Below are positions 1 through 6,811 of a stretch of DNA of 6,974 bases, in pieces. The DNA is from an uncultured Clostridia bacterium (GTDB lineage: Bacteria > Bacillota > Clostridia > Lachnospirales > Lachnospiraceae). Position numbers and translations under genes: made by a program. The notes under the pieces are model-generated. The model was given only the letters and a program-made list of their open reading frames with translations. It was not told the DNA's origin and searched no databases. Every line of letters starts with the position of its first letter. The stretch's first letter is position 1. The DNA is taken from NCBI GenBank assembly GCA_947088195.1, contig CAMUFS010000163.1, forward strand, positions 1 through 6,974, written 5' to 3'.

Positions 1-81
1 CTGGGTGGACCTGTCTCGAACATGATTCTTCTATTGCAAATAAGTGATAACTATACTTTTCTCGCAAATTTAGTATCGTAA
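1..81 (+). CDS. C-terminal end of a membrane protein, ClC-like (partial)
   Basis: Frame 1 of the plus strand is open from the window edge to a TAA at 79-81 and encodes 26 residues; the start lies outside the window. The peptide is hydrophobic (GGPVSNMILLLQISDNYTFL...). From memory it aligns well with the late helix of ClC chloride channels/transporters, where E. coli ClcA has APLTGI-LVLEMTDNY: the Pro, the V/L-S/T pair, the aliphatic run and the DNY are shared, but the Glu of LEMT is Gln here. The other two plus frames hit stops by position 47. A terminator with a T-tract in this direction follows 21 bp after the stop, which supports a real gene end. If it is a ClC protein, it stops soon after DNY and lacks the usual final segment carrying the chloride-coordinating Tyr, so it may be divergent or truncated. 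The family call is tentative because only 26 residues are visible. Confidence 0.5.
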   Translation: MGGPVSNMILLLQISDNYTFLANLVS

Positions 82-101
82 GAAAACGCCAAGCCTCACT
101 G

Positions 102-144
102 AAAAAGTAGCCCAGAGCATTGTAATTCTCTGAGCTATTTTTTT
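102..144. terminator. Bidirectional rho-independent terminator between convergent genes
   Basis: Inverted arms TAGCCCAGAG (108-117) and CTCTGAGCTA (128-137) enclose a 10-nt loop. On the minus-strand RNA all 10 pairs form, one as G-U, and the stem is followed by CUUUUUC, which terminates the 192-1430 gene about 55 nt after its stop. On the plus strand the stem has one C/A mismatch and is followed by seven T (138-144), which terminates the gene ending at 81. A-tracts before and T-tracts after the stem on each strand are the usual layout of a shared terminator between convergent genes. Confidence 0.85.
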
Positions 145-191
145 AATCGCATTAAAATATATTGTTTTTTCTTAAATTTCAGAAACATAAT

Positions 192-1430
192 TTATTTTAA
201 TCGATCTTTTTTTCTACCTTTTTTGTTTTCTTCTGGTGAACGACGCATCAAAACAAATCCCGTTGCAGCCGCTGCTCCTACAACCACAATTCCCAGTGCT
301 GCCAACAACCAAGTCAACAGATTAGAAGATTTTTTCTCTTCGTTATCCTGTGTCTTCTCCGGTTGTGCTGATACCTCTGTTTCTTTTTCTGACTCTTGTG
401 TTTGTTCTTCTGTCACACGCTCTCCTTCTGTTGTTGACTCTGACTCATTTGGAACGGAGCTTGGATTATCAGAGCCTTCTGATGCGGTACTCGTCTCGGT
501 ACTGCTCTCATTCTTTTCATTTGTATTAGAATCAGAAGCATTGTTTCCCTTGCCATTTCCACTGTCTGTACCAGATGAAGAAGGCTTGTTCTGTGTACCT
601 GAAGGATTTTCTGCTGGGGCAGGGCTGGTGCCAGTATCTGTTGCATTGTTCGCCTGATCCGTGGCGGGTGTCGTCTCATTGTTGTTTGGCGGCGAAACAG
701 GTGTCGGCGGTGTGCCCGGATTTATTACAGAAGGCGGATTTGGATTTGTAACCAGAATCTCTGGCGGACGGTTGCTGCTAATATTATTTTCTGGCCTTCT
801 GCCATCCTCCTCATCGGAATACCAATCATCATAATCATGATTGCCGCCGGAGCCGCTGCCATTGCTTCCACCACTACCACTTCCGCTGCTCCCTCCATTG
901 CCACCGGAACCGCCGTTTCCTCCATTATTGCCTCCAATTACTACATTTCCCTCTATTGGAGCAATAACAGGAAGCTCTTCCATATAAAAAGCTTTATTGA
1001 CCGTTTTTAGGCTATTTTCTATAACCTTGACGGAATATTGCGCTGTATTTGCCGATGGGGTGAAAATTACTTTTCCCAGAGAGGTCTCATCTCCAGAAAG
1101 AATATTTTCACTTCCTGATATATAAATATTTAGCACACCTGTGCTTTCCTGATAACGGCTTTCTGCTACTACACTTTGAATGGCACTGTTAAATTCAAAT
1201 GCTACTTCATTTTTCTTTGGCTTTCCATCTTTGGAAGTAAGCTCAAAGCTAAGCTGTAAGGACAGGATTTCTTCCTGTGCCCCACTCGCTGCCCCAGATT
1301 GAAAAGTAGCTTCCACCTTATTTCCATTTACCTGAAGAGCAACCGAATCATCTGCTGCTTTTACAGGCAACGCAAATAACATAAAAGAAAGCAAAGCTAA
1401 GCTTGTTTTACAAATCTGTTTTCTTATCAT
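192..1430 (-). CDS. Membrane-anchored cohesin-like surface protein
   Basis: This 412-residue exported protein is probably a cell-surface receptor for dockerin-bearing enzymes. In order: signal peptide 1-25 (basic start, hydrophobic core, ending VKA before ADD); beta-rich domain about 26-165 with cohesin-like landmarks (ILSLQLSFELT, a STGVLNIYISGS strand, LGKVIFTP, and a closing GNVVIG); Gly/Ser/Asn linker 166-197; acidic patch 199-209 (DYDDWYSDEED); Pro-rich stretch about 220-250; Ser/Thr/Glu/Asn-rich stalk to about 367; hydrophobic helix 371-395; basic tail 396-412. There is no LPxTG motif, so it should stay in the membrane by its helix rather than be sortase-linked. The ATG at 1430 is preceded by an in-frame TGA at about -18, which fixes the start. 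The RBS is weak (GAGGG about 12 nt upstream). It follows the dockerin-protease gene by 97 bp on the same strand, the natural place for its partner. The fold was judged by eye; a related CBM-type or other Ig-like adhesin domain remains possible. Confidence 0.8.
   Translation of the reverse strand: MIRKQICKTSLALLSFMLFALPVKAADDSVALQVNGNKVEATFQSGAASGAQEEILSLQLSFELTSKDGKPKKNEVAFEFNSAIQSVVAESRYQESTGVLNIYISGSENILSGDETSLGKVIFTPSANTAQYSVKVIENSLKTVNKAFYMEELPVIAPIEGNVVIGGNNGGNGGSGGNGGSSGSGSGGSNGSGSGGNHDYDDWYSDEEDGRRPENNISSNRPPEILVTNPNPPSVINPGTPPTPVSPPNNNETTPATDQANNATDTGTSPAPAENPSGTQNKPSSSGTDSGNGKGNNASDSNTNEKNESSTETSTASEGSDNPSSVPNESESTTEGERVTEEQTQESEKETEVSAQPEKTQDNEEKKSSNLLTWLLAALGIVVVGAAAATGFVLMRRSPEENKKGRKKDRLK
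840..935 (-). repeat. Low-complexity Gly/Ser/Asn linker coding repeat
   Basis: Thirty-two codons (residues 166-197 of the anchor protein) encode only Gly, Ser and Asn, in runs such as GGNGGSGGNGG and SGSGSGGSNGSGSGG. On the DNA this is a degenerate array of GGN, AGY and AAY codons. It joins the folded N-terminal domain to the stalk as a flexible hinge. Such arrays can change length by slippage. This low complexity also produces long spurious open frames on both strands here. Confidence 0.85.
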
Positions 1431-1442
1431 TTTCTCACATTT

Positions 1443-1447
1443 CCCTC
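1443..1447 (-). promoter_or_regulatory. Weak RBS of the cohesin-like gene
   Basis: On the minus strand GAGGG lies 12 nt before the ATG at 1430, longer than the usual 5-9 nt spacing, with an A-rich gap (AAATGTGAGAAA). No better Shine-Dalgarno sequence exists between the hairpin and the start. This predicts weaker translation than for the upstream protease gene. Confidence 0.45.
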
Positions 1448-1480
1448 ACACTTTCCAATAATACTAGCGCGTTGCATTTT

Positions 1481-1517
1481 AGAGCGTGTCTGAAAAATTT
1501 ATTTTCAAACACGCTCT
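1481..1517 (-). other. Strong 16-bp hairpin between the two minus-strand genes
   Basis: Arms AGAGCGTGTCTGAAAA (1481-1496) and TTTTCAAACACGCTCT (1502-1517) flank a 5-nt loop. In minus-strand RNA all 16 positions pair, one as G-U. The stem begins 11 nt after the protease stop codon. It is not followed by a U-tract on the minus strand (AAAAUGCAACGC follows), and on the plus strand only by the weak GGCATTTTATTT. It is therefore a poor intrinsic terminator. It could be a leaky terminator, a 3' stabilising or processing stem tuning the downstream gene, or a small mobile repeat: the same 7-mer, GCATTTT, sits on both sides (1474-1480 and 1519-1525). Confidence 0.7.
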
Positions 1518-1527
1518 GGCATTTTAT

Positions 1528-4500
1528 TTAATTGCTCAGTGAAATATTAGGCAAAGTTGCTGGTATTTCTACATATTCTGTATCACTTACCAATCTTTGT
1601 CCTTCATTTGTCAATGCATTGTCAACTCTGTAGAGCTCTGCGCGCACATATTTTGCTGACAAGGTTGGTGGTGTACTGCCAGACACTGGCTCTATCCAGT
1701 AGATCCATCTGCCCTCTGAAGTCTCGCCAAGCATTGCGTCTTTCGGATCGTCTGCCAGAATAATCTGATGTGCCACCAGATTGTTGTCGCTGTCTGTGCC
1801 GCCCACAATATTTCCGTCACCATCATAGAGAACCACTACATTATAAGCAGGATTTCCCTTGTATGTGCCCGTGAAGATAATAGAGCCCGCTGGTATTGTT
1901 TTTCCGGCAGCGTAAGTGTACGCATTGCTCAATACACCAATACCACTCTGTCCACTCAAAAATTCAATATTATCTCCAGAAGGTCCAAATAGATCAATCT
2001 CAGCAACGGATATGGTCTTTCCACTTTGTCCCACAGCAGTAAGCTTTACAAATGCCGCATCGTAAGTGCATACCCATGGATCTGTGCCATTTTCAAAGTA
2101 CACTGTATCTGTACCACTCTTAAATGTGCCCTTCTTTACCTCTGTATAACTGGTTCCATCTTTACTTACCTCAATTACATAGTTAGTGATTCCAGAACCG
2201 CCAGAAGAAGTATAGCGCAATGCTGTCACATCTGTAAATTGATTGAGTGCAAGGATAATATAAGGGTCCTCTCCTGAAGAAGAGCCTGTATATACTGTGG
2301 AGGTTGTTCCATCAATGACTTTATCTATCGCAGGAACTGGTGTTGGCTCACATGGATCATTTTCTGTGGAATCGTTTACCTTATCCTGAGAGGATGTCAT
2401 ATTTGTGGTGACAGTCCAGTTTGTCTTGTCCTTTTGTCCATCTCCACCGATCTTTACTGGCACAGTCTCACAGACTGCTGAACGGTTCATAAACTTGTCA
2501 ATCGCTGTCACTTCATAGGCAATCACATGGTTGGCTGCAAATGCTACTTGATCGATAAAGGTCTCATCCTGTGTAAAGCCTGCAACCTCTCTTCTCTGCT
2601 TGCCCTGCTCGGTAAATACTCTTGTAATCTCATATCCTTGAATAACATCGGAAGAGGCAGCTGGACGCATTGTCAATGTAACTGTGCTTCCATTTGCCGA
2701 AACGGTAGCCGAAACCACATCCTTATTTGTGATAGCACCTGATTTTCCATTTTCCATCTCATACACTCTCGCCGCATCATCCACATAATAGATCGCGCGC
2801 GTCTCTTTTGTAAATTGGTTCATATAAGCCAGTGTCTTTGCATCTGGCACCAATCCCCATCTGGTAAAGAAATCTGTCAAGTCCTTTTGTGCTGCCGCAC
2901 TTGCAAGGCGCATCAGATTTTGATCTCTGTCACCGTCAAGTGTCAAGCTTACGCCTCCCGGCGCTGGCGCTGCACTTGCATTTCTCGCGTAGCTGTCCAC
3001 TCTAGCAAAAAACAGATTTTCTATTATCTCCTGATAAGTATCGTATGTCTTAAAATTATAGTCCCTGTCATATGCCAGATGAAGCTGCCAATACATACCT
3101 AACTGCGTGAACACATTGCTCGAATATCCCCATGTACCAGAAGTCACCTTCTTAAATACTTCAGAATACTGAAGTCTCACAGAGTCATTTGTATCCTTTG
3201 CCTGTGCCAAAACAGAAAAATAATTATTTGTCACCTCCGCCAGCGCATAGGCAGACTGATTGATCTGATGTCCAACCTCATGAGCAATACCCCATCCAAA
3301 ATAACGTCCGCTTATATATCTTCCGTCAGCGTCGGCTGATACAGGTGTACAATTTACTACACCCGGTGTACTGCCCCACTCTATTCCAATATGATTTCCG
3401 GCCGCGTACATAAATGCTCCGGCAAACATCTTCATATACCGAATATTCAAATAACGATAAGGCAGATGGTTCTTTGCAATCACATCAGCGCTGGTTCCCT
3501 CTGCAAAGGAATTTGTCAAACCCTTGTGCTGATAGAACAATGTCAGCATACCATCCATAGATACAATCGCATTTTTCAGTGCTGTAGCCCGATCCCCTGT
3601 TCCAAGACCTGCAAGTGCTTGGCTTGCTGGGATGGAGAGCATCATCTTATCCATCTGAATATCTGTCATATTTAAAATACAAGTCTTTGCATCATATGTA
3701 TAATTTACATTTTCATTCTGATTGCCTGCATGAAGCTCGTTATGCTGTGATTCAATCTGCGCCACATACGCAGCAAGCTCCTTTACATAAGTATCAATTC
3801 TCTGCGCGCGATCTGCCTCTGGCACACCATATAAATTCAGCACAGGGAATTTCACACCGCCGCTTACTCTGACCGCATACTGATCCTTCGCATTGCTTCC
3901 ACTGTATTGTACATACAGTGCACCACCTTTTTCCTTATCTGTAGAAGAAATCTTTGGCAGTGTGATCTCATTTCTTCCTATTTTCAAATTCACTGCTTTA
4001 TATAAATTGGAAGATTCTGCGTGCTGCTGTGTAAAAACAAGCTGAATATTTGTATTCGCCCCTGATTTCATACCGGGGTGTCCCACATACACTACAATCT
4101 GCTCTTCGGAGGCTGCCGCTACGCCAAGAGGCTGCCAAGCATTCAAACCACCCGATGCGATCTGACTATCATTTGATGCTGCTATATTTGGATTCACCTG
4201 AATCACATCATTAAGACCGGGTGTCTGCAAAAGCTTCTTTGCCATATCAAGCTCTGTCTGCAACATCTCCCTCTCAGGATGATATTCGCCACTCACAGAA
4301 TCTTTGGTGTCCAGTCTAGTCTGAAGCTGCGCGATCACTGCCTCTGTCACAGTGTCCTTCAGCACAATATGCAAATCATCTGCATATAAATTCATAATAT
4401 CCTGCTCAAGACTATCGTATTCATAAAATCTCATCTCGGCAATTCTCACCATACGAGGAGAAGAACCATACCTTCCTATGCCGACCTGAAGCTTTGATGT

Positions 4501-6738
4501 CTTGATAGGCTCATTAAATTTAATAAGATAAAATCTTCTATTATCAATCGTTCTCTGCACGATAGATACGTTTTTCAATGCGTGTTTTTCATTCTTCTCA
4601 TCCCAATATGACACAGATGCAAAAGAATATGTACCAATATCAACAGGCTCATACAGAGCGATCATACCGATTGTATAGACCTTATCAAGCTCTGCTGTCA
4701 CACCCTTCACTGCATCGGGATATGCTCCGCCATAGTCCCAATCCGCACATTCTACATAAGAATTGCAAGTATTATCAAAAATTCCCAATGCACTCTTTTC
4801 TTTATCAAGCGGACTATCCACCATTGTGCCTATACCGCCAATTACAGCAGATTTTATATGATTGCTCAACACACCTGAACCATTCGAAGTATTGATAAGC
4901 TTGTACTCTGGAAGCTTCACATCAGCTACTGCCCCCAATGTCTTATCTGCTGCCTGCAAAGAAGCTGGGCCCTCGCCAAGTTCATTTGTCGCTGTCAGAT
5001 ATACCACATACTTTGTATCATCCTTTAACCCAGTAATTTCATAGGCCAGCCCCTTAATTCCTGTCACTTTCTTAAATTCTGCCTCGCCGTCCTCCTTGTA
5101 GAACAAGTTAAAGGTATCCGCATCATCAAGCTTACTCCAGCTTACCGTAATGCTGCGATAGCCACCTCTCACCTTTACATTATCTGGAGCATCTGGTTTC
5201 TTGTTTGGCTTTGGTGTTACCTCAATAGACTTTGAATAACCACTTTTCCACTCTCCATTGATGGACTGCACACAGACAGTATAAGCAATGTTATTCTCCA
5301 GCTCACTCTTGTTAAACTGACGAATATCAATTTGCGTGGAGGTTGTCTTTCTTGTCTCTGTTATGCCATTATAAGAAATCATCACCTCATATCCTGTGAC
5401 ATTCTTTTCCTTGCTCCAGCTTAATACAAAAGACTTATTTCCCGCAACTGCCTTAAGCTGTGTTGGCACATTCATCACCGGATCTGGAATCCTCTTCTCC
5501 ATATCATTGACAAATTCCACACTGGACATCTGAGCAAGATTTAATTTATTATCCTTGCCCCCAATCCCCGTAATCTTAAGTGTCACATGCTTTACTGCAA
5601 TCTGCCCGCCAAGGCTGACCACTAAAGTGCCAGTCTCATCCACATTGGCGGATGCACCACTCCTCTGCCCGACAGCACCCAAAAGGACACCTCCAGCGGG
5701 AGATGTGATCGGCAAGGTCATTGTCTCATTATTCTCTCCATAGACAATTTCAATATAACCAGAACAAATCACCCCGCGCCCTGTCTTAGACGGCTCTATC
5801 ACAATACCTGACATATTTACTGGTTCCTTCGCCCCAGTAAAATCAAAGTCAAGCTGCACAGGATTGCTCTCTGATATAGCACCGGACGAAGAGGAAAGCC
5901 CCAGCTCACCAGTTCCCTCCAGTATATTCTTTACACTACCATTGTCGATCTCCGTTCCACTGAGAACATCTGCTGTCACAAGAGAAGTTGGAATCAAGAT
6001 CTCTGGCTCCGCAGTCCTTGGCTCATATTTTGCGAGAAAATCTGTCACATAATTCAAATCCAACAGATCAACTACACCATCTCCATTTAAGTCATAATTC
6101 GAACCCTGATTTTTTGCCTCAATGGCATCTACTACCGCGGTCGCATCTTCTTTGCTTAATTTTCCGTCCCCATTCACGTCCCCGCGGATAATCACACCCG
6201 GTCCATCAATCTCAACTTTACCCGTATAGATCTGTATCCGATAACTTAAATTATTCTTTACTTCCACTCTCTGTGTATAAGTAATGTATCCATCACCAGA
6301 CACTACTAAATCATACGTGCCGCTCTCTACCTCAGAAAAGCTGGCTACTGCACGCGAAGGTTCAAAAGAGCTGGCATCCGTTCTTAAAAGCTTCACCTGT
6401 TCTTTGTATTCCTTCGTTCCATTTCTCAGCACTACTTGAAAGTCCTGAGCTTTTTTTACTTCAACTCCTGAAACAATCTGCACTTCCAAGGCAGGCTTCA
6501 CCTCTATGGTTCCTCTCGGCATACCAATATTCTGGCCCACACCTGCTGCAGGACCTGTCACCGCATCCGTTGTAGGACTCACTACCTCCGTCGCGGGACC
6601 TGTCACTGCTTTCGTCTTCTCCAGATCCAGAACAACAGACGGTTGGTTTCCGCTGCCGTACACTGGATAACTGCCAGAAGAAAAAACAAGGGACATCGCT
6701 AAAAGCCCTGTTAAAAATTTGGAAATTCCTCTTCTCAT
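1528..6738 (-). CDS. Secreted dockerin-containing M60 family zinc metallopeptidase
   Basis: This 1736-residue secreted protease probably cleaves glycosylated host proteins such as mucins, as M60/enhancin-like enzymes of gut bacteria do. Domains: signal peptide 1 to about 28; linker with TGPA repeats 44-67; small beta module about 75-176; type I-like dockerin 187-238; galactose-binding-like beta region about 245-420; fibronectin III domains about 423-512 and 516-602; discoidin-like module about 603-775; helical segment about 776-845; M60 accessory beta domain about 850-972; catalytic region about 985-1300; FN3-like domain about 1335-1435; F5/8 type C (CBM32-like) module about 1442-1586; unassigned C-terminal domain 1591-1736. 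The zinc site is H1153-E-V-G-H1157, with third ligand E1168 ten residues further in AEVTNN, fitting the M60 pattern HExxHx(8,28)E. The conserved-looking DLTDFFTRWG (1286-1295) follows. The ATG has an ideal AGGAGA RBS. There is no transmembrane anchor or sorting signal, so surface retention would rely on the dockerin, plausibly through the cohesin-like protein encoded next. Confidence 0.93.
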   Translation of the reverse strand: MRRGISKFLTGLLAMSLVFSSGSYPVYGSGNQPSVVLDLEKTKAVTGPATEVVSPTTDAVTGPAAGVGQNIGMPRGTIEVKPALEVQIVSGVEVKKAQDFQVVLRNGTKEYKEQVKLLRTDASSFEPSRAVASFSEVESGTYDLVVSGDGYITYTQRVEVKNNLSYRIQIYTGKVEIDGPGVIIRGDVNGDGKLSKEDATAVVDAIEAKNQGSNYDLNGDGVVDLLDLNYVTDFLAKYEPRTAEPEILIPTSLVTADVLSGTEIDNGSVKNILEGTGELGLSSSSGAISESNPVQLDFDFTGAKEPVNMSGIVIEPSKTGRGVICSGYIEIVYGENNETMTLPITSPAGGVLLGAVGQRSGASANVDETGTLVVSLGGQIAVKHVTLKITGIGGKDNKLNLAQMSSVEFVNDMEKRIPDPVMNVPTQLKAVAGNKSFVLSWSKEKNVTGYEVMISYNGITETRKTTSTQIDIRQFNKSELENNIAYTVCVQSINGEWKSGYSKSIEVTPKPNKKPDAPDNVKVRGGYRSITVSWSKLDDADTFNLFYKEDGEAEFKKVTGIKGLAYEITGLKDDTKYVVYLTATNELGEGPASLQAADKTLGAVADVKLPEYKLINTSNGSGVLSNHIKSAVIGGIGTMVDSPLDKEKSALGIFDNTCNSYVECADWDYGGAYPDAVKGVTAELDKVYTIGMIALYEPVDIGTYSFASVSYWDEKNEKHALKNVSIVQRTIDNRRFYLIKFNEPIKTSKLQVGIGRYGSSPRMVRIAEMRFYEYDSLEQDIMNLYADDLHIVLKDTVTEAVIAQLQTRLDTKDSVSGEYHPEREMLQTELDMAKKLLQTPGLNDVIQVNPNIAASNDSQIASGGLNAWQPLGVAAASEEQIVVYVGHPGMKSGANTNIQLVFTQQHAESSNLYKAVNLKIGRNEITLPKISSTDKEKGGALYVQYSGSNAKDQYAVRVSGGVKFPVLNLYGVPEADRAQRIDTYVKELAAYVAQIESQHNELHAGNQNENVNYTYDAKTCILNMTDIQMDKMMLSIPASQALAGLGTGDRATALKNAIVSMDGMLTLFYQHKGLTNSFAEGTSADVIAKNHLPYRYLNIRYMKMFAGAFMYAAGNHIGIEWGSTPGVVNCTPVSADADGRYISGRYFGWGIAHEVGHQINQSAYALAEVTNNYFSVLAQAKDTNDSVRLQYSEVFKKVTSGTWGYSSNVFTQLGMYWQLHLAYDRDYNFKTYDTYQEIIENLFFARVDSYARNASAAPAPGGVSLTLDGDRDQNLMRLASAAAQKDLTDFFTRWGLVPDAKTLAYMNQFTKETRAIYYVDDAARVYEMENGKSGAITNKDVVSATVSANGSTVTLTMRPAASSDVIQGYEITRVFTEQGKQRREVAGFTQDETFIDQVAFAANHVIAYEVTAIDKFMNRSAVCETVPVKIGGDGQKDKTNWTVTTNMTSSQDKVNDSTENDPCEPTPVPAIDKVIDGTTSTVYTGSSSGEDPYIILALNQFTDVTALRYTSSGGSGITNYVIEVSKDGTSYTEVKKGTFKSGTDTVYFENGTDPWVCTYDAAFVKLTAVGQSGKTISVAEIDLFGPSGDNIEFLSGQSGIGVLSNAYTYAAGKTIPAGSIIFTGTYKGNPAYNVVVLYDGDGNIVGGTDSDNNLVAHQIILADDPKDAMLGETSEGRWIYWIEPVSGSTPPTLSAKYVRAELYRVDNALTNEGQRLVSDTEYVEIPATLPNISLSN
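2839..4191 (-). other. M60 peptidase module (accessory plus catalytic domain)
   Basis: Residues about 850-1300 of the large protein. The accessory part contains NAWQPLGVAAASEEQIVVYVG (866-886), which resembles the beta-sandwich preceding M60 catalytic domains. The catalytic part includes FMYAAGNHIGIEWGS (1109-1123), the zinc-binding HEVGH (1153-1157) with catalytic E1154, and E1168 in EVTNNYFS, a typical M60 segment. RLASAAAQKDLTDFF (1277-1291) closes the module. All metal ligands and the general base are present, so the enzyme looks catalytically intact. Confidence 0.88.
6025..6180 (-). other. Dockerin domain (two EF-hand-like calcium loops)
   Basis: Residues 187-238 hold the duplicated dockerin motif. 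Loop 1 is DVNGDGKLSKED (187-198) followed by helix ATAVVDAIEA. Loop 2 is DLNGDGVVDLLD (216-227) followed by helix LNYVTDFLAKY. The Asp/Asn positions 1, 3, 5 and 12 of both loops are intact, so both should bind calcium. Loop positions 10-11, which govern cohesin recognition in type I dockerins, are KE in the first repeat and LL in the second, so the two halves are not interchangeable. Confidence 0.93.
6538..6609 (-). repeat. Short tandem TGPA repeat in the N-terminal linker
   Basis: Residues 44-67 read AVTGPATEVVSPTTD then AVTGPAAGV, a 15-residue (45-nt) period; the middle VVSPTTD may be a decayed copy. On the plus strand GGACCTGTCACCGC and GGACCTGTCACTGC recur 45 bp apart. The segment lies just after the signal peptide and is probably a disordered, Thr/Pro-rich spacer. 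Confidence 0.6.
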
Positions 6739-6744
6739 TGTATT

Positions 6745-6750
6745 TCTCCT
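6745..6750 (-). promoter_or_regulatory. RBS of the M60 protease gene
   Basis: Minus-strand AGGAGA is followed by AATACA and the ATG at 6738, giving ideal spacing. It fixes the start codon, and the signal peptide begins directly at this Met. Confidence 0.88.
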
Positions 6751-6753
6751 GTT

Positions 6754-6797
6754 CTGACATAAATTTGTCTAACTGACATATTGCCGCCAAATATGTC
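6754..6797. promoter_or_regulatory. Operator-like direct and inverted repeats in the protease leader
   Basis: The 8-mer CTGACATA occurs at 6754-6761 and 6773-6780, 19 bp apart (about two helical turns). The second copy is also one arm of a perfect inverted repeat, GACATATT (6775-6782) and AATATGTC (6790-6797), around a 7-bp spacer GCCGCCA. The group lies between the proposed protease promoter and its RBS. It could be a binding site for a repressor or response regulator, or an RNA hairpin near the 5' end of the transcript. No known regulator motif was recognised. Confidence 0.45.
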
Positions 6798-6811
6798 CGT
6801 TACGTATCCTT

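Noticed and set aside
17..30. CGAACAT resembling half of a Gram-positive LexA (SOS) box
   Set aside because: The second half-site (GTTCG) is missing, and the site lies inside the apparent coding sequence of the plus-strand gene tail.
223..937. Plus-strand 144-codon frame and minus-strand frames of 88 and 70 codons over the anchor gene
   Set aside because: They are by-products of the low-complexity Gly/Ser and Ser/Thr/Glu coding sequence; the 412-codon frame has a signal peptide, a membrane helix and a terminator behind it.
1557..6191. Many plus-strand open frames of 60-105 codons opposite the protease gene
   Set aside because: They lack ribosome binding sites, encode Cys/His/Ser-rich sequence of no recognisable family, and overlap a fully supported long gene.
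6461..6790. Minus-strand 109-codon frame overlapping the start of the protease gene
   Set aside because: It is out of frame with the signal peptide and dockerin protein, has no RBS, and shows no domain features.
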